This document shows positions 18,837 to 27,942 of a stretch of DNA of 64,000 bases, in pieces. A program made the translations under genes and the position numbers. The notes beneath the pieces are model-generated. The model worked only from the letters and a program-made list of their open reading frames with translations, made no database searches and was not told the origin of the DNA. Positions within the stretch are counted from its first letter, which is position 1; every line of letters starts with the position of its first letter. The stretch comes from an uncultured SAR86 cluster bacterium (GTDB taxonomy: Bacteria > Pseudomonadota > Gammaproteobacteria > Magnimaribacterales > D2472), in NCBI GenBank assembly GCA_902594515.1, contig CACJML010000006.1, positions 1-64,000 on the forward strand, given 5' to 3'.

Positions 18837-19927
18837 ATATAATTTTCAACAAAACTCTTATCAAATGGAACGATGGTATCAATTTTGTTTTGTTCAAGTT
18901 TCTTAACCCAATCAGGATCAGACAATAAGGCTCTTCCTATTGCGATTAAATCAAATTCTTCGGCCTGAAAAGAATCAAATAGTTGATCAAAGTCACTGAT
19001 CTTTGTTTTGTCGTCGCCTGCGTATAGTCGAATAAAGTCTTTATCAAGGCCAACACTGCCAACCCCAATGACTGGAATATCAGTCATCCCTTTGACTAGG
19101 GCAGCGAGTGTAGAGTTATTCATCTCCGGTTCCCAAAATCTTCGCATGCTTGTATGAAAAAAATCTGGCTTACTTTCAGAGAGACAATCAACAAATATTT
19201 TTAATTCATTTTCATTGAGAGCAAGTTTTGCATCATAGTCTTGTTGCTTCCATTGAGAGAAACGAATGCCCACTGAAAAATCTTCAGTGGTTACATTTTG
19301 GCAAGCTTGAATTATGTCTCTAGCAAATTGAGTTCTTTTTTCGAGGGAGCCTCCATACTCGTCCGATCTAACATTTGTGTCGGACCAAAAAAATTGATCA
19401 ATTAAGTATCCATGCGCCCCATGAATTTCAACACCATCAAATCCAAGCTCCTCACAAATTTTTGCATCTTCAGCGTAAATTGAAATCATTTCTTGTATAT
19501 CATCAAGCGTCATTTCATAAGCTACTTTTTTATTGGCTCTAACAAGTCCGCTTGGAGTGTATCCAGGTACATCCTTATTTTTATCAATACCTGGTTTTCT
19601 AATTCCACCAACATGCCAAAGTTGACAGAATATTTTAGAGTCACATTTGTGAACTTCATCAACAACTCGTGCCCACATTTTTTTTGATTCACTTGTAGTT
19701 AGATTTGGGACATCGGGATAACCGCTTGAGGAAGGATGACTAACTTCCACACCCTCGGTTAGAATCAGAGCAACACCACCCTTAGCTCTCTTAGCATAAT
19801 ACTCAGTTGCATACTCAGATGGGATGCCCTCGGGTGAAAAATTCCTTGTCATGGGCGCCATAACGAAACGATTCTTTAGTTCATGATTGTTGATAGAAAA
19901 AGGTGAAAACAATGATTTATTTGTCAT
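18833..19927 (-). CDS. NADH:flavin oxidoreductase, old yellow enzyme family
   Basis: 364 aa. TIM-barrel FMN protein with KNRFVMAPMTRNFS at the N-terminus, QLWHVGG, and the substrate-binding GVEIHGAHGYLIDQF in the middle. FMN-phosphate contacts lie around GVGSVGL and the AIGRALLSDP segment. It would reduce activated alkenes using NAD(P)H; the physiological substrate is unknown. There is no C-terminal Fe-S/second flavin domain, so it is the short OYE type. Upstream lies the AT-rich DnaA-box gap. Confidence 0.92.
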   Translation of the reverse strand: MTNKSLFSPFSINNHELKNRFVMAPMTRNFSPEGIPSEYATEYYAKRAKGGVALILTEGVEVSHPSSSGYPDVPNLTTSESKKMWARVVDEVHKCDSKIFCQLWHVGGIRKPGIDKNKDVPGYTPSGLVRANKKVAYEMTLDDIQEMISIYAEDAKICEELGFDGVEIHGAHGYLIDQFFWSDTNVRSDEYGGSLEKRTQFARDIIQACQNVTTEDFSVGIRFSQWKQQDYDAKLALNENELKIFVDCLSESKPDFFHTSMRRFWEPEMNNSTLAALVKGMTDIPVIGVGSVGLDKDFIRLYAGDDKTKISDFDQLFDSFQAEEFDLIAIGRALLSDPDWVKKLEQNKIDTIVPFDKSFVENYI

Positions 19928-20237
19928 AAATATAAGTAAGTTTTATGGAATATATAAATAAAATTTATTGTAATTTAATTTTTTTTTAATTAATACTTGC
20001 CCACAACGAAAAATAATGTTATTGAAGAGTTTAATTTTAGTTGTTTGCTGATTGTTATATTGTAATAAATTGTTTATAAATAACTGATATAAGGTATTTT
20101 TTTAATTATTGATTACTTTTTAATCAATTTTTATAAATGTTACTGTTGTAGCGCTTTAAATGATAGTGAGAAGACTTATCCATAACTTTATCCACAGATA
20201 ATGTGGATAAGTTTTTAGGGTTTTTTTAATTTTTTTT
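19928..20237. other. AT-rich 310-bp intergenic gap with DnaA-box cluster, candidate oriC
   Basis: This is the longest gene-free gap in the window. The left two thirds consist almost wholly of A/T runs, as expected of a DNA-unwinding element. The right end carries three DnaA boxes within 35 bp: TTATCCATA 20176-20184 (one mismatch), TTATCCACA 20188-20196 (perfect) and TGTGGATAA 20202-20210 (perfect, inverted). A weaker TTGCCCACA lies at 19997-20005. Genes to the right run almost entirely rightward for 12 kb. No dnaA, dnaN or mnmG is next to it, so this remains a candidate. Confidence 0.45.
20188..20227 (+). terminator. Inverted DnaA boxes forming a hairpin followed by T-runs
   Basis: The two perfect DnaA boxes form a 9-bp stem with a 5-base loop (GATAA), and the 3' arm is followed by GTTTTTAGGGTTTTTTT. 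By shape it could be an intrinsic terminator or attenuator in front of ung. The double meaning weakens any claim based on the boxes alone. Confidence 0.35.
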
Positions 20238-20912
20238 ATGTCAAAAATTGACTTAGATAAAGCATGGCTTGAGGTTCTAGAAAATGAATTTTCAATGGAC
20301 TATATGCTACAGATTAAGAGTAAATTAAAAGATCTATCAAAAGCTGGTACAGTTGTGTGTCCACATCCAAAAAATATTTTTCGAGCACTAAATTTAACTC
20401 CTCTTCCGAAAGTCAAGATCGTTATTCTTGGACAAGATCCATACCACGGACAGGGTCAAGCTAATGGACTAGCCTTTTCAGTTTCAGCAGACTTCAAGCC
20501 ACCTCCATCTCTTCAAAATATTTATAAGGAACTTAATAGTGATCTTGGAATCAAGGCACCCAATCATGGTGTTTTGGATGAATGGGCAAAAAGAGGAGTC
20601 TTGTTATTGAATGCAACTCTAACTGTTACATTGAATTCTCCTAACTCACACAAAGATATCGGTTGGCAAATTTTTACAGATAGAATTATTGAGCACTTAG
20701 GCTCGAAAGAAAAAATTGTTTTTATGTTGTGGGGATCATATGCAAGATCCAAAAAGGGTTTAATTAACTTAGGTAAGAATTTAGTCCTTGAGGCTCCGCA
20801 TCCATCTCCATTGTCAGCGCATAGAGGTTTTTTAGGAAGTAAACATTTCTCAAAGGCAAATGCTTATTTTAAAAAGAATAATATTACTGAAATGGATTGG
20901 TCGCTATCCTAG
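20238..20912 (+). CDS. ung: Uracil-DNA glycosylase
   Basis: 224 aa, family 1 UDG. The water-activating motif GQDPYHG (D67) and the DNA-intercalation motif HPSPLSAHRG (H188) are both present, as is the uracil-binding LLLNATLTV. It removes uracil from DNA to start base-excision repair. It starts 8 bp after a T-run and downstream of the DnaA-box gap, with no obvious ribosome site. Its 3' end overlaps ygfZ, on the other strand, by 9 bp. Confidence 0.97.
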   Translation: MSKIDLDKAWLEVLENEFSMDYMLQIKSKLKDLSKAGTVVCPHPKNIFRALNLTPLPKVKIVILGQDPYHGQGQANGLAFSVSADFKPPPSLQNIYKELNSDLGIKAPNHGVLDEWAKRGVLLLNATLTVTLNSPNSHKDIGWQIFTDRIIEHLGSKEKIVFMLWGSYARSKKGLINLGKNLVLEAPHPSPLSAHRGFLGSKHFSKANAYFKKNNITEMDWSLS

Positions 20913-21620
20913 GGAGTAAAAATAAAATTGATTTTCGTAATTAAGAACTTCGCCAATAACTTTTTGTTCGGTTGGAGCTTCTTCTGTTTGGTTAAGTTTT
21001 AATTTGCTCTCTTTTTTGCTTTTGTAATGAACCCGAGCAATAATTTCTTGGCCCTTAAAACAGCCTTTATTGAAACTTACTCTTGATTTATCGAAACCTA
21101 ATTCGTGAGGCCTGTATTTCTTTGTGAAATCATCGTTTAGGAAAATATTTCCATTTAGGTAGTTACCAAGTTTCCATTCATTGAAATTAAGATATTCTGC
21201 ATTTTTTTCTTCTTGATAATCAATTTTTAAGCTTACCTCTACCTTGGTTTGTAAAAAACTTATGGGTATTCCAACATTTTTCTTATTGCCAATAAAACCC
21301 AGGCAACAGATTTTAGTTTCTTTTAGAGATGTTTTGTAAAAAGGGAGCATGGGCTCCAGCTCAGCTTTAATGCATGCTGTTAAGGAATTATGAATAATTA
21401 TTGAAATCATTTCTTCTGTATTAAGGATTAAGAAATCAGCAATAACGAAGCCTTTTACATCGCAAATTGCAGAAGGTTGAAAAAATGAAGATCCTGATTC
21501 TTCAATGTCTGAAGTTATTTGGCCTTGCAGAAGCTTTTTTACTGCTTCTTTATCACCCTCAAAATCAATTTTTACATAATCATTAAGATAGAATGTCTTG
21601 TTATCGAGTAGAGAATCCAT
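20904..21620 (-). CDS. ygfZ: Folate-binding protein YgfZ (GcvT-like)
   Basis: 238 aa, shorter than E. coli YgfZ. The family signature K-G-C-F-x-G-Q-E is visible as NKGCFKGQEIIARVHY. YgfZ is a folate-binding protein tied to assembly or repair of certain Fe-S enzymes and to tRNA modification. It is divergent from sdhE with only 28 bp between the starts, the same arrangement as ygfZ/ygfY in E. coli, and convergent with ung. Confidence 0.9.
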   Translation of the reverse strand: MDSLLDNKTFYLNDYVKIDFEGDKEAVKKLLQGQITSDIEESGSSFFQPSAICDVKGFVIADFLILNTEEMISIIIHNSLTACIKAELEPMLPFYKTSLKETKICCLGFIGNKKNVGIPISFLQTKVEVSLKIDYQEEKNAEYLNFNEWKLGNYLNGNIFLNDDFTKKYRPHELGFDKSRVSFNKGCFKGQEIIARVHYKSKKESKLKLNQTEEAPTEQKVIGEVLNYENQFYFYSLG

Positions 21621-21648
21621 ATTTCCATTATATTAGAGCAACAAATTT

Positions 21649-21897
21649 ATGACCAACAGAATCAGTCACATTAAATGGAAGTGTAGAAGGGGATTAAGGG
21701 AACTTGATCTACTATTACGCGAGATGATTAGTCAGCACTTAGAAAAATTTGATTCAAATCAACTTGATGAGTTGGAAGGAGTGCTTACTTATGACGATCA
21801 ATCTCTATTTGATTTTATATTTAAGGATGAGCCTTTGGGCAATCAATCCCATGAATTATTTATTCTAAAATATATAAAAACTTATAAAAAAGATTGA
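21649..21897 (+). CDS. sdhE: Succinate dehydrogenase assembly factor SdhE
   Basis: 82 aa, the expected small size. The RGxxELD motif that is needed for flavinylation appears as CRRGLRELDLLLREM. It helps attach FAD covalently to the succinate dehydrogenase flavoprotein. Its divergence from ygfZ supports the call. rpoE begins 35 bp downstream. Confidence 0.93.
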   Translation: MTNRISHIKWKCRRGLRELDLLLREMISQHLEKFDSNQLDELEGVLTYDDQSLFDFIFKDEPLGNQSHELFILKYIKTYKKD

Positions 21898-21922
21898 ACT
21901 TTACTGAATTGTTTAAATCAAA
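21896..21922 (+). promoter_or_regulatory. Candidate sigma-E autoregulatory promoter
   Basis: GAACTT (21896-21901), 16 bp, then TCAAA (21918-21922) fits the envelope-stress sigma-E pattern. It lies directly before rpoE, where self-activation is expected. The predicted start of transcription is only a few bases from the ATG, giving an almost leaderless mRNA. Confidence 0.5.
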
Positions 21923-21932
21923 GAGAAAATGA

Positions 21933-22487
21933 ATGCAAAACGAATCAGATAAAGTGCTTATAGATAGAATTCAAGCTGGGGACGCAGCTGCATTTGAAGC
22001 GATGGTCATCCAGTACAGACCTAAATTAATTGCCTCTTTAGTAAAGTACACAAAGTCAGTCGAGCTTTCAGAAGATATTGCTCAACAAACCTTTGTCAAG
22101 GTCTGGCAGAAAATTAATACTTTCAGGGGCGATAGCGCTTTATTCACATGGATCTACAGAATTGCTATCAATCTTGCTAAAAATACTTTTAACTCTAAGA
22201 CCGTGAGAAATGATGGCATTACAGATAATCTAGATAATATTGAGAGTTTGATTGCTGTTAACGAATCCCCTGAGGCTTTTATTATCTCTATGTCACTTAA
22301 AGCGGAGCTTGATAATTTCTTAAGAGAACTACCTGTTGATTTAAAAACAGCTTTTTTGCTCCGCGAAGATGAAGGCAAGTCATATGAACAAATAGCAACC
22401 ATCATGGATTGTCCTGTAGGTACAGTGAGATCCCGTATTTTTCGTGCACGGGAACTTATTTTAGAAAAATTTGATGAGATAAATTAA
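21933..22487 (+). CDS. rpoE: RNA polymerase sigma-E (ECF, RpoE/AlgU)
   Basis: 184 aa ECF sigma factor. Region 2 (about residues 20-90) includes DIAQQTFVKVWQKI and FTWIYRIAINLAKN; region 4 (about 125-180) includes the helix-turn-helix KSYEQIATIMDCPVGTVRSR. There is no extra domain. It directs the envelope-stress regulon and is held by the downstream anti-sigma factor, whose start is 2 bp after its stop. The order rpoE-rseA-degP resembles algU-mucA-mucD with mucB and mucC missing. Confidence 0.95.
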   Translation: MQNESDKVLIDRIQAGDAAAFEAMVIQYRPKLIASLVKYTKSVELSEDIAQQTFVKVWQKINTFRGDSALFTWIYRIAINLAKNTFNSKTVRNDGITDNLDNIESLIAVNESPEAFIISMSLKAELDNFLRELPVDLKTAFLLREDEGKSYEQIATIMDCPVGTVRSRIFRARELILEKFDEIN

Positions 22488-22489
22488 TT

Positions 22490-23164
22490 ATGGAAGAGAA
22501 AAAAAATAAATTTGAAATGCTATCCGCTTATGTAGATGGTGAGCTAAATGAAGCTGAATCTGCTCAGATCCTTGAGATGCTGCAATCAGACTCTGAGCTA
22601 AGGCAAAGACTGCAAAAATACTCATCCATCTCAGGGTTAATTAATTTGGATCCATCAGATAAAGCTGAAGCCTCAAATGATCTTCTTGCAAGAATTTTTA
22701 AAATGCCTAAATTATACGTTACCGGAATGGCAGCTTCTATTCTTATTGCTATGCTGATCGTAGGTAATAATTATACTTTTAATCAAACCAACAATGAAAT
22801 AATTGCAAATGCTGTTTCAAGTCAAGAGGCTCAATATCACTTGAATAATATTGATGGTGCTCTGAATCAGCATGTAATGAAAATTCTTGCAGCGGACAAT
22901 TTAAATGTTGATTATTTGAATAAAAATTTAGTGCCTGTTGGATATAATCAGGACCCGAGCAAGCCATCTTATTTTTCAAACGGTAATAATAAGTTTAGGC
23001 TGCACATTGAAAATAAAAATTTCGGCCTTAAAACTGATAAATACTGGATTGTAAATAGTGAATTAGTTTATGTTCACCCTATGAGAAATGGGGGATTGGC
23101 TACGATTTACGGAAAGATTGACCCACAAGAGGCAAAATCATTTCTCGCTTACATTGATAGATAG
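22490..23164 (+). CDS. rseA: Anti-sigma-E factor, RseA/MucA type
   Basis: 224 aa. The N-terminal cytoplasmic domain has the typical LSAYVDGELNEAES and binds sigma-E. A single membrane helix lies at about residues 74-92 (KLYVTGMAASILIAMLIVG), followed by a periplasmic domain that would be the site-1 protease target. Translation is coupled to rpoE (2-bp gap). The C-terminal part (WIVNSELVYVHPMRNGG) recalls the periplasmic region of MucA-like proteins. No rseB follows. Confidence 0.9.
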   Translation: MEEKKNKFEMLSAYVDGELNEAESAQILEMLQSDSELRQRLQKYSSISGLINLDPSDKAEASNDLLARIFKMPKLYVTGMAASILIAMLIVGNNYTFNQTNNEIIANAVSSQEAQYHLNNIDGALNQHVMKILAADNLNVDYLNKNLVPVGYNQDPSKPSYFSNGNNKFRLHIENKNFGLKTDKYWIVNSELVYVHPMRNGGLATIYGKIDPQEAKSFLAYIDR

Positions 23165-23175
23165 GAATCAAATAA

Positions 23176-24576
23176 ATGGAACTAAAAAAATACTTACTTG
23201 GACTCACATTATTTATTGCATGTTTAGGTCTTGCTCCAATTCAAGCAGCGCTACCTGAGAATATAAGTGAATTGGTAGATAATTCAGCACCTGCAGTTGT
23301 AAATATCACGTCAAAAAAAGAAGTAAATATGCGTTCAAGAGAAAATCTTTTTGATGAATTTGAGCGCCGTTTTGGTATCCCAAGAACTTTTCCTCAAGTC
23401 CCTCAACAACCTCAAACTAGAGAAGCAGTTTCTTACGGATCAGGCTTTATTTTTAAAGATCAATACCTATTAACAAACTTTCATGTTGTTGAAGACGCAA
23501 CAGAAATTATTGTTTCTTTAAATGATAGAAGAGAATTTTTGGCAGAAGTTGTTGGCGTTGATCCGCTTTCCGATCTTGCCGTTTTAAAAATTGATGGTAA
23601 AAGCTTGCCCAAAGTAAAAATTGGTAAAAGTGAGAACGTCAAGGTTGGTGATTGGGTTGTTGCAATCGGATCACCTTTTTCTTTTGACTTTTCAGTAACG
23701 GCGGGGATCATTTCTGCTAAGGGGAGAAGTATTCAAAATCAGAATATTGGAAACTATGTTCCGTTTATACAAACTGATGTTGCTATTAATCCCGGAAATT
23801 CTGGTGGTCCTTTGTTTGATCTTGATGGCAAAGTAATTGGTATTAATGCTCAAATTTATTCTAGGAGCGGAGGTTATCAGGGCTTAGCTTTCGCAATTCC
23901 AATAGATGTTGCGATGGAAGTTGCTGATCAGTTAATTGATGATGGTGTCGTAAAAAGGGGTTATCTAGGAGTTCGGGTTGCTGAAGTGGATAATGACCTT
24001 GCTCTTGCACTTGGCATGGAAAAACCATTTGGAGCGCTAATTAATGATGTTGAGAAAGGTGAGTCTGCAGATAAAGGCGGTCTTTTACCTGGAGATGTAA
24101 TTACAGAGTTTAACGGCAAAGAAATTAAGTTTAGTTCCGATCTTCCGCATGTGGTTGGTCGAATTAAACCTGGTACTCGTGCGCGAGCAAAAGTTATTAG
24201 AGGTGGTGAAAGTAAAACCTTGGCCTTTTCATTGGGTGAATTACCCACTGATGAAAGATCATTCATACCAGCTAAAGCTGAAGCTTCTTCAGATCCACTG
24301 GGATTGAGGCTTGAGAATCTTAATGATGAAAATTCTCAAGCTAGTGATCTTGAGGAGGGAGTTGTTGTTACTAGAGTTACACCTGGGTCTTCTGCTGCTG
24401 GTAAAATTACGCGTGGAGACGTAATCACAGATGTTATTGTTTCCGGTGATCGAAAGCCCGTGATAGATATTGATAGCTTTGAGGAAATTGTTGATTCTTT
24501 ATCATCTGGGGACAAAATTGCTTTGGTTGGAAGAAGGTCAGGTAACAGATTCTTCGTTGCAATTACTGTTGACTAG
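23176..24576 (+). CDS. degP: Periplasmic serine protease Do (DegP/MucD)
   Basis: 466 aa. N-terminal signal peptide (about residues 1-25, LLGLTLFIACLGLAPIQA). Trypsin-like triad H103 (NFHVVED), D133 (LSDLAVLK) and S209 (NPGNSGGP). Two PDZ domains at about 255-345 and 370-460. It degrades or refolds damaged envelope proteins. Its place at the end of the rpoE-rseA operon matches mucD of Pseudomonas, so it is probably part of sigma-E feedback. The degP/degQ choice cannot be made from sequence alone. Confidence 0.93.
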   Translation: MELKKYLLGLTLFIACLGLAPIQAALPENISELVDNSAPAVVNITSKKEVNMRSRENLFDEFERRFGIPRTFPQVPQQPQTREAVSYGSGFIFKDQYLLTNFHVVEDATEIIVSLNDRREFLAEVVGVDPLSDLAVLKIDGKSLPKVKIGKSENVKVGDWVVAIGSPFSFDFSVTAGIISAKGRSIQNQNIGNYVPFIQTDVAINPGNSGGPLFDLDGKVIGINAQIYSRSGGYQGLAFAIPIDVAMEVADQLIDDGVVKRGYLGVRVAEVDNDLALALGMEKPFGALINDVEKGESADKGGLLPGDVITEFNGKEIKFSSDLPHVVGRIKPGTRARAKVIRGGESKTLAFSLGELPTDERSFIPAKAEASSDPLGLRLENLNDENSQASDLEEGVVVTRVTPGSSAAGKITRGDVITDVIVSGDRKPVIDIDSFEEIVDSLSSGDKIALVGRRSGNRFFVAITVD

Positions 24577-24622
24577 TTTCAGCTGTCTTTTCCTATAAAA
24601 TAACCACACAAATAAGTGTGCG

Positions 24623-26410
24623 ATGGAACATATAAGAAATTTTTCAATTATTGCCCATATTGATCATGGTAAATCGACTTTGTCCGATAGGTTGATAGAG
24701 TACTGCGGCGGCCTTACAAAAAGAGAGATGGCAGATCAAATTCTTGATTCTATGGATATAGAGCGTGAACGCGGTATTACCATTAAGGCTCAAGCAGTAA
24801 CTCTTAACTATAAACACAAGGATACTGAATATCAGCTAAATTTTATTGATACTCCTGGGCACGTTGATTTTTCATATGAAGTTTCAAGATCTTTATATGC
24901 TTGTGAGGGAGCCCTGTTGGTTGTGGATGGATCACAAGGAGTCGAAGCACAGACGCTGGCAAATTGCTATACAGCAGTGGATCAAAATTTAGAGGTATTG
25001 CCGGTTATCAATAAAATTGATCTTCCTCAGGCTGAACCCGATAGAGTTAAACAAGAAATAGAGGACATGATTGGACTCGATGCAATTGAAGCCCCAATGG
25101 TTAGTGCTAAAACAGGGTTAGGCATCGATGAGCTTTTATCATCATTAGTTGAGTCAATCCCATCACCCAAAGGCAATCTCGATAGTCCATTGAAATCACT
25201 CATTGTTGACTCATGGTTTGATAGTTATTTAGGAGTTGTTTCACTTATTAAAATTATTGACGGATCTATACAAAAAGGTCAAAAAATTAAAATCTTTTCT
25301 ACTGGCCAGAGTTTTACAGTTGATCAAGTTGGAATCTTTACTCCTAAAAAGACTGAAATGGATAAATTAAGCGCTGGGCAGGTTGGTTATATGGTTGCAG
25401 GCATCAAAGATATCTATGGTGCTCCTGTCGGCGACACAATTATTGAATCAAAAGATGAATCCACATCCCCGCTACCAGGATTTAAGAAAGTTCTTCCAAA
25501 AGTCTTTGCATCCCTATTTACTGTTAACTCTGATGAGTATGAAAAATTCAGGGACGCCTTAGCAAAACTAACCCTTAATGATTCTTCATTGGTCTATGAA
25601 CCAGAAGTGTCCGATGCCTTGGGTTTTGGTTTCCGCTGCGGATTTCTTGGAACTCTCCACATGGAAGTCATTCGCGAAAGGCTTGAGCGGGAAAATGAAA
25701 TCGAATTGATCTCAACAGCTCCTTCCGTGGAATATCAAGTTGAAAAAACAAATGGTGAAGTGGTAACTTGTGACAGTCCCTCGCAGCTTCCACCACCCAA
25801 CGACATCAAAGAAATTCGCGAACCATTTGTTCAGGCAAACATTCTGACACCAAAAGATTTTGTTGGAAACGTGATAACACTATGTACCGAAAAGAGAGGC
25901 ATACAAAAGGATATGAGTTATTTTGGTAATCAAGTATCTATTATTTTTGAGATCCCTCTGGCAGAAGTCATTATCGATTTCTTTGATCGCTTAAAGTCAT
26001 CAACCAAAGGCTTTGCTTCCATAGAGTATTCAATTAAAGATTTCAGATGTTCAGACTTAACCAAACTGGATGTTCTAATTAATAATTCTAAAGTGGATGC
26101 GCTTTCAATGATTATTCATAAATCCTTTGCTATGACACGTGGCAGAGAAATTGCTAAGAATTTACAAAAATTGATTCCAAGACAAATGTTTGATGTGCCA
26201 ATTCAGGTAGCTCTGGGTTCAAAAATTATTTCACGTGAAACCGTTAAAGCTCTCAGAAAAAACGTGACGGCTAAGTGTTACGGTGGTGACGTGACACGTA
26301 AAAAGAAACTTCTTGAAAAACAAAAAGAAGGAAAAAAGAAAATGAAGCAGCTTGGTAAAGTTTCGATTCCTCAAGAGGCTTTCTTAAATTACTTTAATAC
26401 TGGAGAGTAG
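24623..26410 (+). CDS. lepA: Translation elongation factor 4
   Basis: 595 aa, normal length. GTPase elements [26 protein letters not shown] and NKIDLP, domain II, and the LepA-specific C-terminal domain rich in Lys ([17 protein letters not shown]). It is a ribosome-associated GTPase that back-translocates or helps initiation. A short CACAC/GTGTG hairpin lies just before the ATG. It heads the lepA-lepB-rnc-era-recO-acpS run with gaps of 2 to 3 bp. Confidence 0.98.
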   Translation: MEHIRNFSIIAHIDHGKSTLSDRLIEYCGGLTKREMADQILDSMDIERERGITIKAQAVTLNYKHKDTEYQLNFIDTPGHVDFSYEVSRSLYACEGALLVVDGSQGVEAQTLANCYTAVDQNLEVLPVINKIDLPQAEPDRVKQEIEDMIGLDAIEAPMVSAKTGLGIDELLSSLVESIPSPKGNLDSPLKSLIVDSWFDSYLGVVSLIKIIDGSIQKGQKIKIFSTGQSFTVDQVGIFTPKKTEMDKLSAGQVGYMVAGIKDIYGAPVGDTIIESKDESTSPLPGFKKVLPKVFASLFTVNSDEYEKFRDALAKLTLNDSSLVYEPEVSDALGFGFRCGFLGTLHMEVIRERLERENEIELISTAPSVEYQVEKTNGEVVTCDSPSQLPPPNDIKEIREPFVQANILTPKDFVGNVITLCTEKRGIQKDMSYFGNQVSIIFEIPLAEVIIDFFDRLKSSTKGFASIEYSIKDFRCSDLTKLDVLINNSKVDALSMIIHKSFAMTRGREIAKNLQKLIPRQMFDVPIQVALGSKIISRETVKALRKNVTAKCYGGDVTRKKKLLEKQKEGKKKMKQLGKVSIPQEAFLNYFNTGE

Positions 26411-26412
26411 CA

Positions 26413-27288
26413 ATGTATCAAGATCCACTATTTTTGATTGGGTTAACGGGTGCCATAGGCTGTATCGGTTGGTGGATATTAGATAACCTGAGGGGTGAAG
26501 GCTCTGAGGAATTGGAGGAAAAACTTAATCGTATTGGGTTAGTTTTTTCTGTGTTAATCATTTGGAGGCTTTTTGTTAATGCAGGTGACTTGGGGATTTT
26601 ATTATTCTTTGGTTCAATTATTTGTTTGTTAATACTTTTGGTTGGGATTATTGCATCAAATTCTAGGCTTACCAGAACAGGACGAAGTTGGTTCATACCA
26701 GTTTTCCTAATCTTTGCACTCAGAACTTTTGCTTATGAGCCATTTCAAATTCCTTCAGGCTCAATGCTTCCAGGGCTTAAAGTAGGTGATTTTTTGTTGG
26801 TCAATAAACATGTCTATGGCTACAAAATTAACAGAATAGGCGAGCCAGCTATCGGCGGCAGGGATCCAGATTATGGAGATGTAGTTGTGTTTGTGCCACC
26901 GCATGTTAATGCACCTTTTGTAAAGCGATTGATTGGTAAGCCTGGTGATGTGGTTCGTTATCAAAATAAGAAATTATATGTAAACAACACTCCGTTGAAT
27001 CAGCAGTTGATTAGCAGTAAGCCAGGAGAGTTTATTATTAAAGAAACTTTTGAAGAAAGCCAAAGAATCATTCGTTTGCGGGAAACTACTTCAGAATTTC
27101 CTTATGAGGTTACTGTGCCTAGCGGACATTATTTTGTCATGGGCGATAATAGAGATAATTCCTCTGATTCAAGGATTTGGGGATTTGTGCCTCGTGAAAA
27201 TTTTATGGGGACAGCTGAAGTCATTTGGGCTACTTGGGAATGCTGGTTATGTTTACCCACTTTCGAAAGAGCAGGTAAGATAAAATAA
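26413..27288 (+). CDS. lepB: Signal peptidase I
   Basis: 291 aa inner-membrane protease that removes signal peptides. Hydrophobic segments at about residues 5-24, 42-58, 62-82 and 94-107 anchor it. Catalytic Ser117 lies in IPSGSMLPGL and the general base Lys171 in FVKRLIGKPGD; box E GDNRDNSSDSR is present. It begins 2 bp after lepA, the standard order. Confidence 0.97.
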   Translation: MYQDPLFLIGLTGAIGCIGWWILDNLRGEGSEELEEKLNRIGLVFSVLIIWRLFVNAGDLGILLFFGSIICLLILLVGIIASNSRLTRTGRSWFIPVFLIFALRTFAYEPFQIPSGSMLPGLKVGDFLLVNKHVYGYKINRIGEPAIGGRDPDYGDVVVFVPPHVNAPFVKRLIGKPGDVVRYQNKKLYVNNTPLNQQLISSKPGEFIIKETFEESQRIIRLRETTSEFPYEVTVPSGHYFVMGDNRDNSSDSRIWGFVPRENFMGTAEVIWATWECWLCLPTFERAGKIK

Positions 27289-27291
27289 AAC

Positions 27292-27942
27292 ATGTTTGAA
27301 AAGCTTGGTCTTGAAAAAATTCAGTACGATGTTCCTGAATTTCATCAGGCTTTTATTCACAAAAGCTTTGACAGCAATCATAACAACGAGAGATTAGAAT
27401 ACTTAGGCGATGCCATCCTTGAGACGGTTATCAGTGAGCTATTATTTAAAAGGTTTGGCGATGCTAGCGAGGGATTATTAACTCGAATGAGGTCAACTCT
27501 TGTCAGCACGGAAAATTTAAACCTAGTTTGCAGAGAATATGAGCTTCAGAAAGACCTCAAGATGTCGAAAGGAACTCTGAACCTTCCTGATACACACAAG
27601 GATAAAATTTATGCAGGCCTTGTAGAGGCAGTCATTGGTTCGGTATTTGTTATTGAGGGCTATCAAAAATCTAAAGAGCTTATTGAAAAGTTGTTCATTA
27701 ATCAGCTGGAAGGCCTTGAAGCCAAGGACTCTTTTAAGGACGCAAAAACCTTTTTGCAAGAATATTGTCAAAGTAAGTCATTACCATTGCCAGAATATCA
27801 ATGTGATGCATGTGAGGATGATCAATCCTTTAATTGTGTAGTGACATTCGATGGAATGGACTACTTTTCAAACCAAAAATCAAAAAAACTTGGCGAACAG
27901 GATTTAGCTAGTCAAATTATTGCTAATTTAAATCTATCATGA
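27292..27942 (+). CDS. rnc: Ribonuclease III with an altered catalytic site
   Basis: 216 aa. The signature ERLEYLGDAIL supplies E36 and D40 (E41 and D45 in E. coli). In the second signature, where the family has LADxxEALIG, this protein reads IYAGLVEAVIG: the conserved Asp (E. coli D114) is Gly109 (GGC, 27616-27618), while E112 (E117) is kept. A C-terminal dsRNA-binding domain begins near residue 147 (KDAKTFLQEYCQ). It processes double-stranded RNA, including rRNA precursors. era starts inside its stop as ATGA. Confidence 0.95.
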   Translation: MFEKLGLEKIQYDVPEFHQAFIHKSFDSNHNNERLEYLGDAILETVISELLFKRFGDASEGLLTRMRSTLVSTENLNLVCREYELQKDLKMSKGTLNLPDTHKDKIYAGLVEAVIGSVFVIEGYQKSKELIEKLFINQLEGLEAKDSFKDAKTFLQEYCQSKSLPLPEYQCDACEDDQSFNCVVTFDGMDYFSNQKSKKLGEQDLASQIIANLNLS

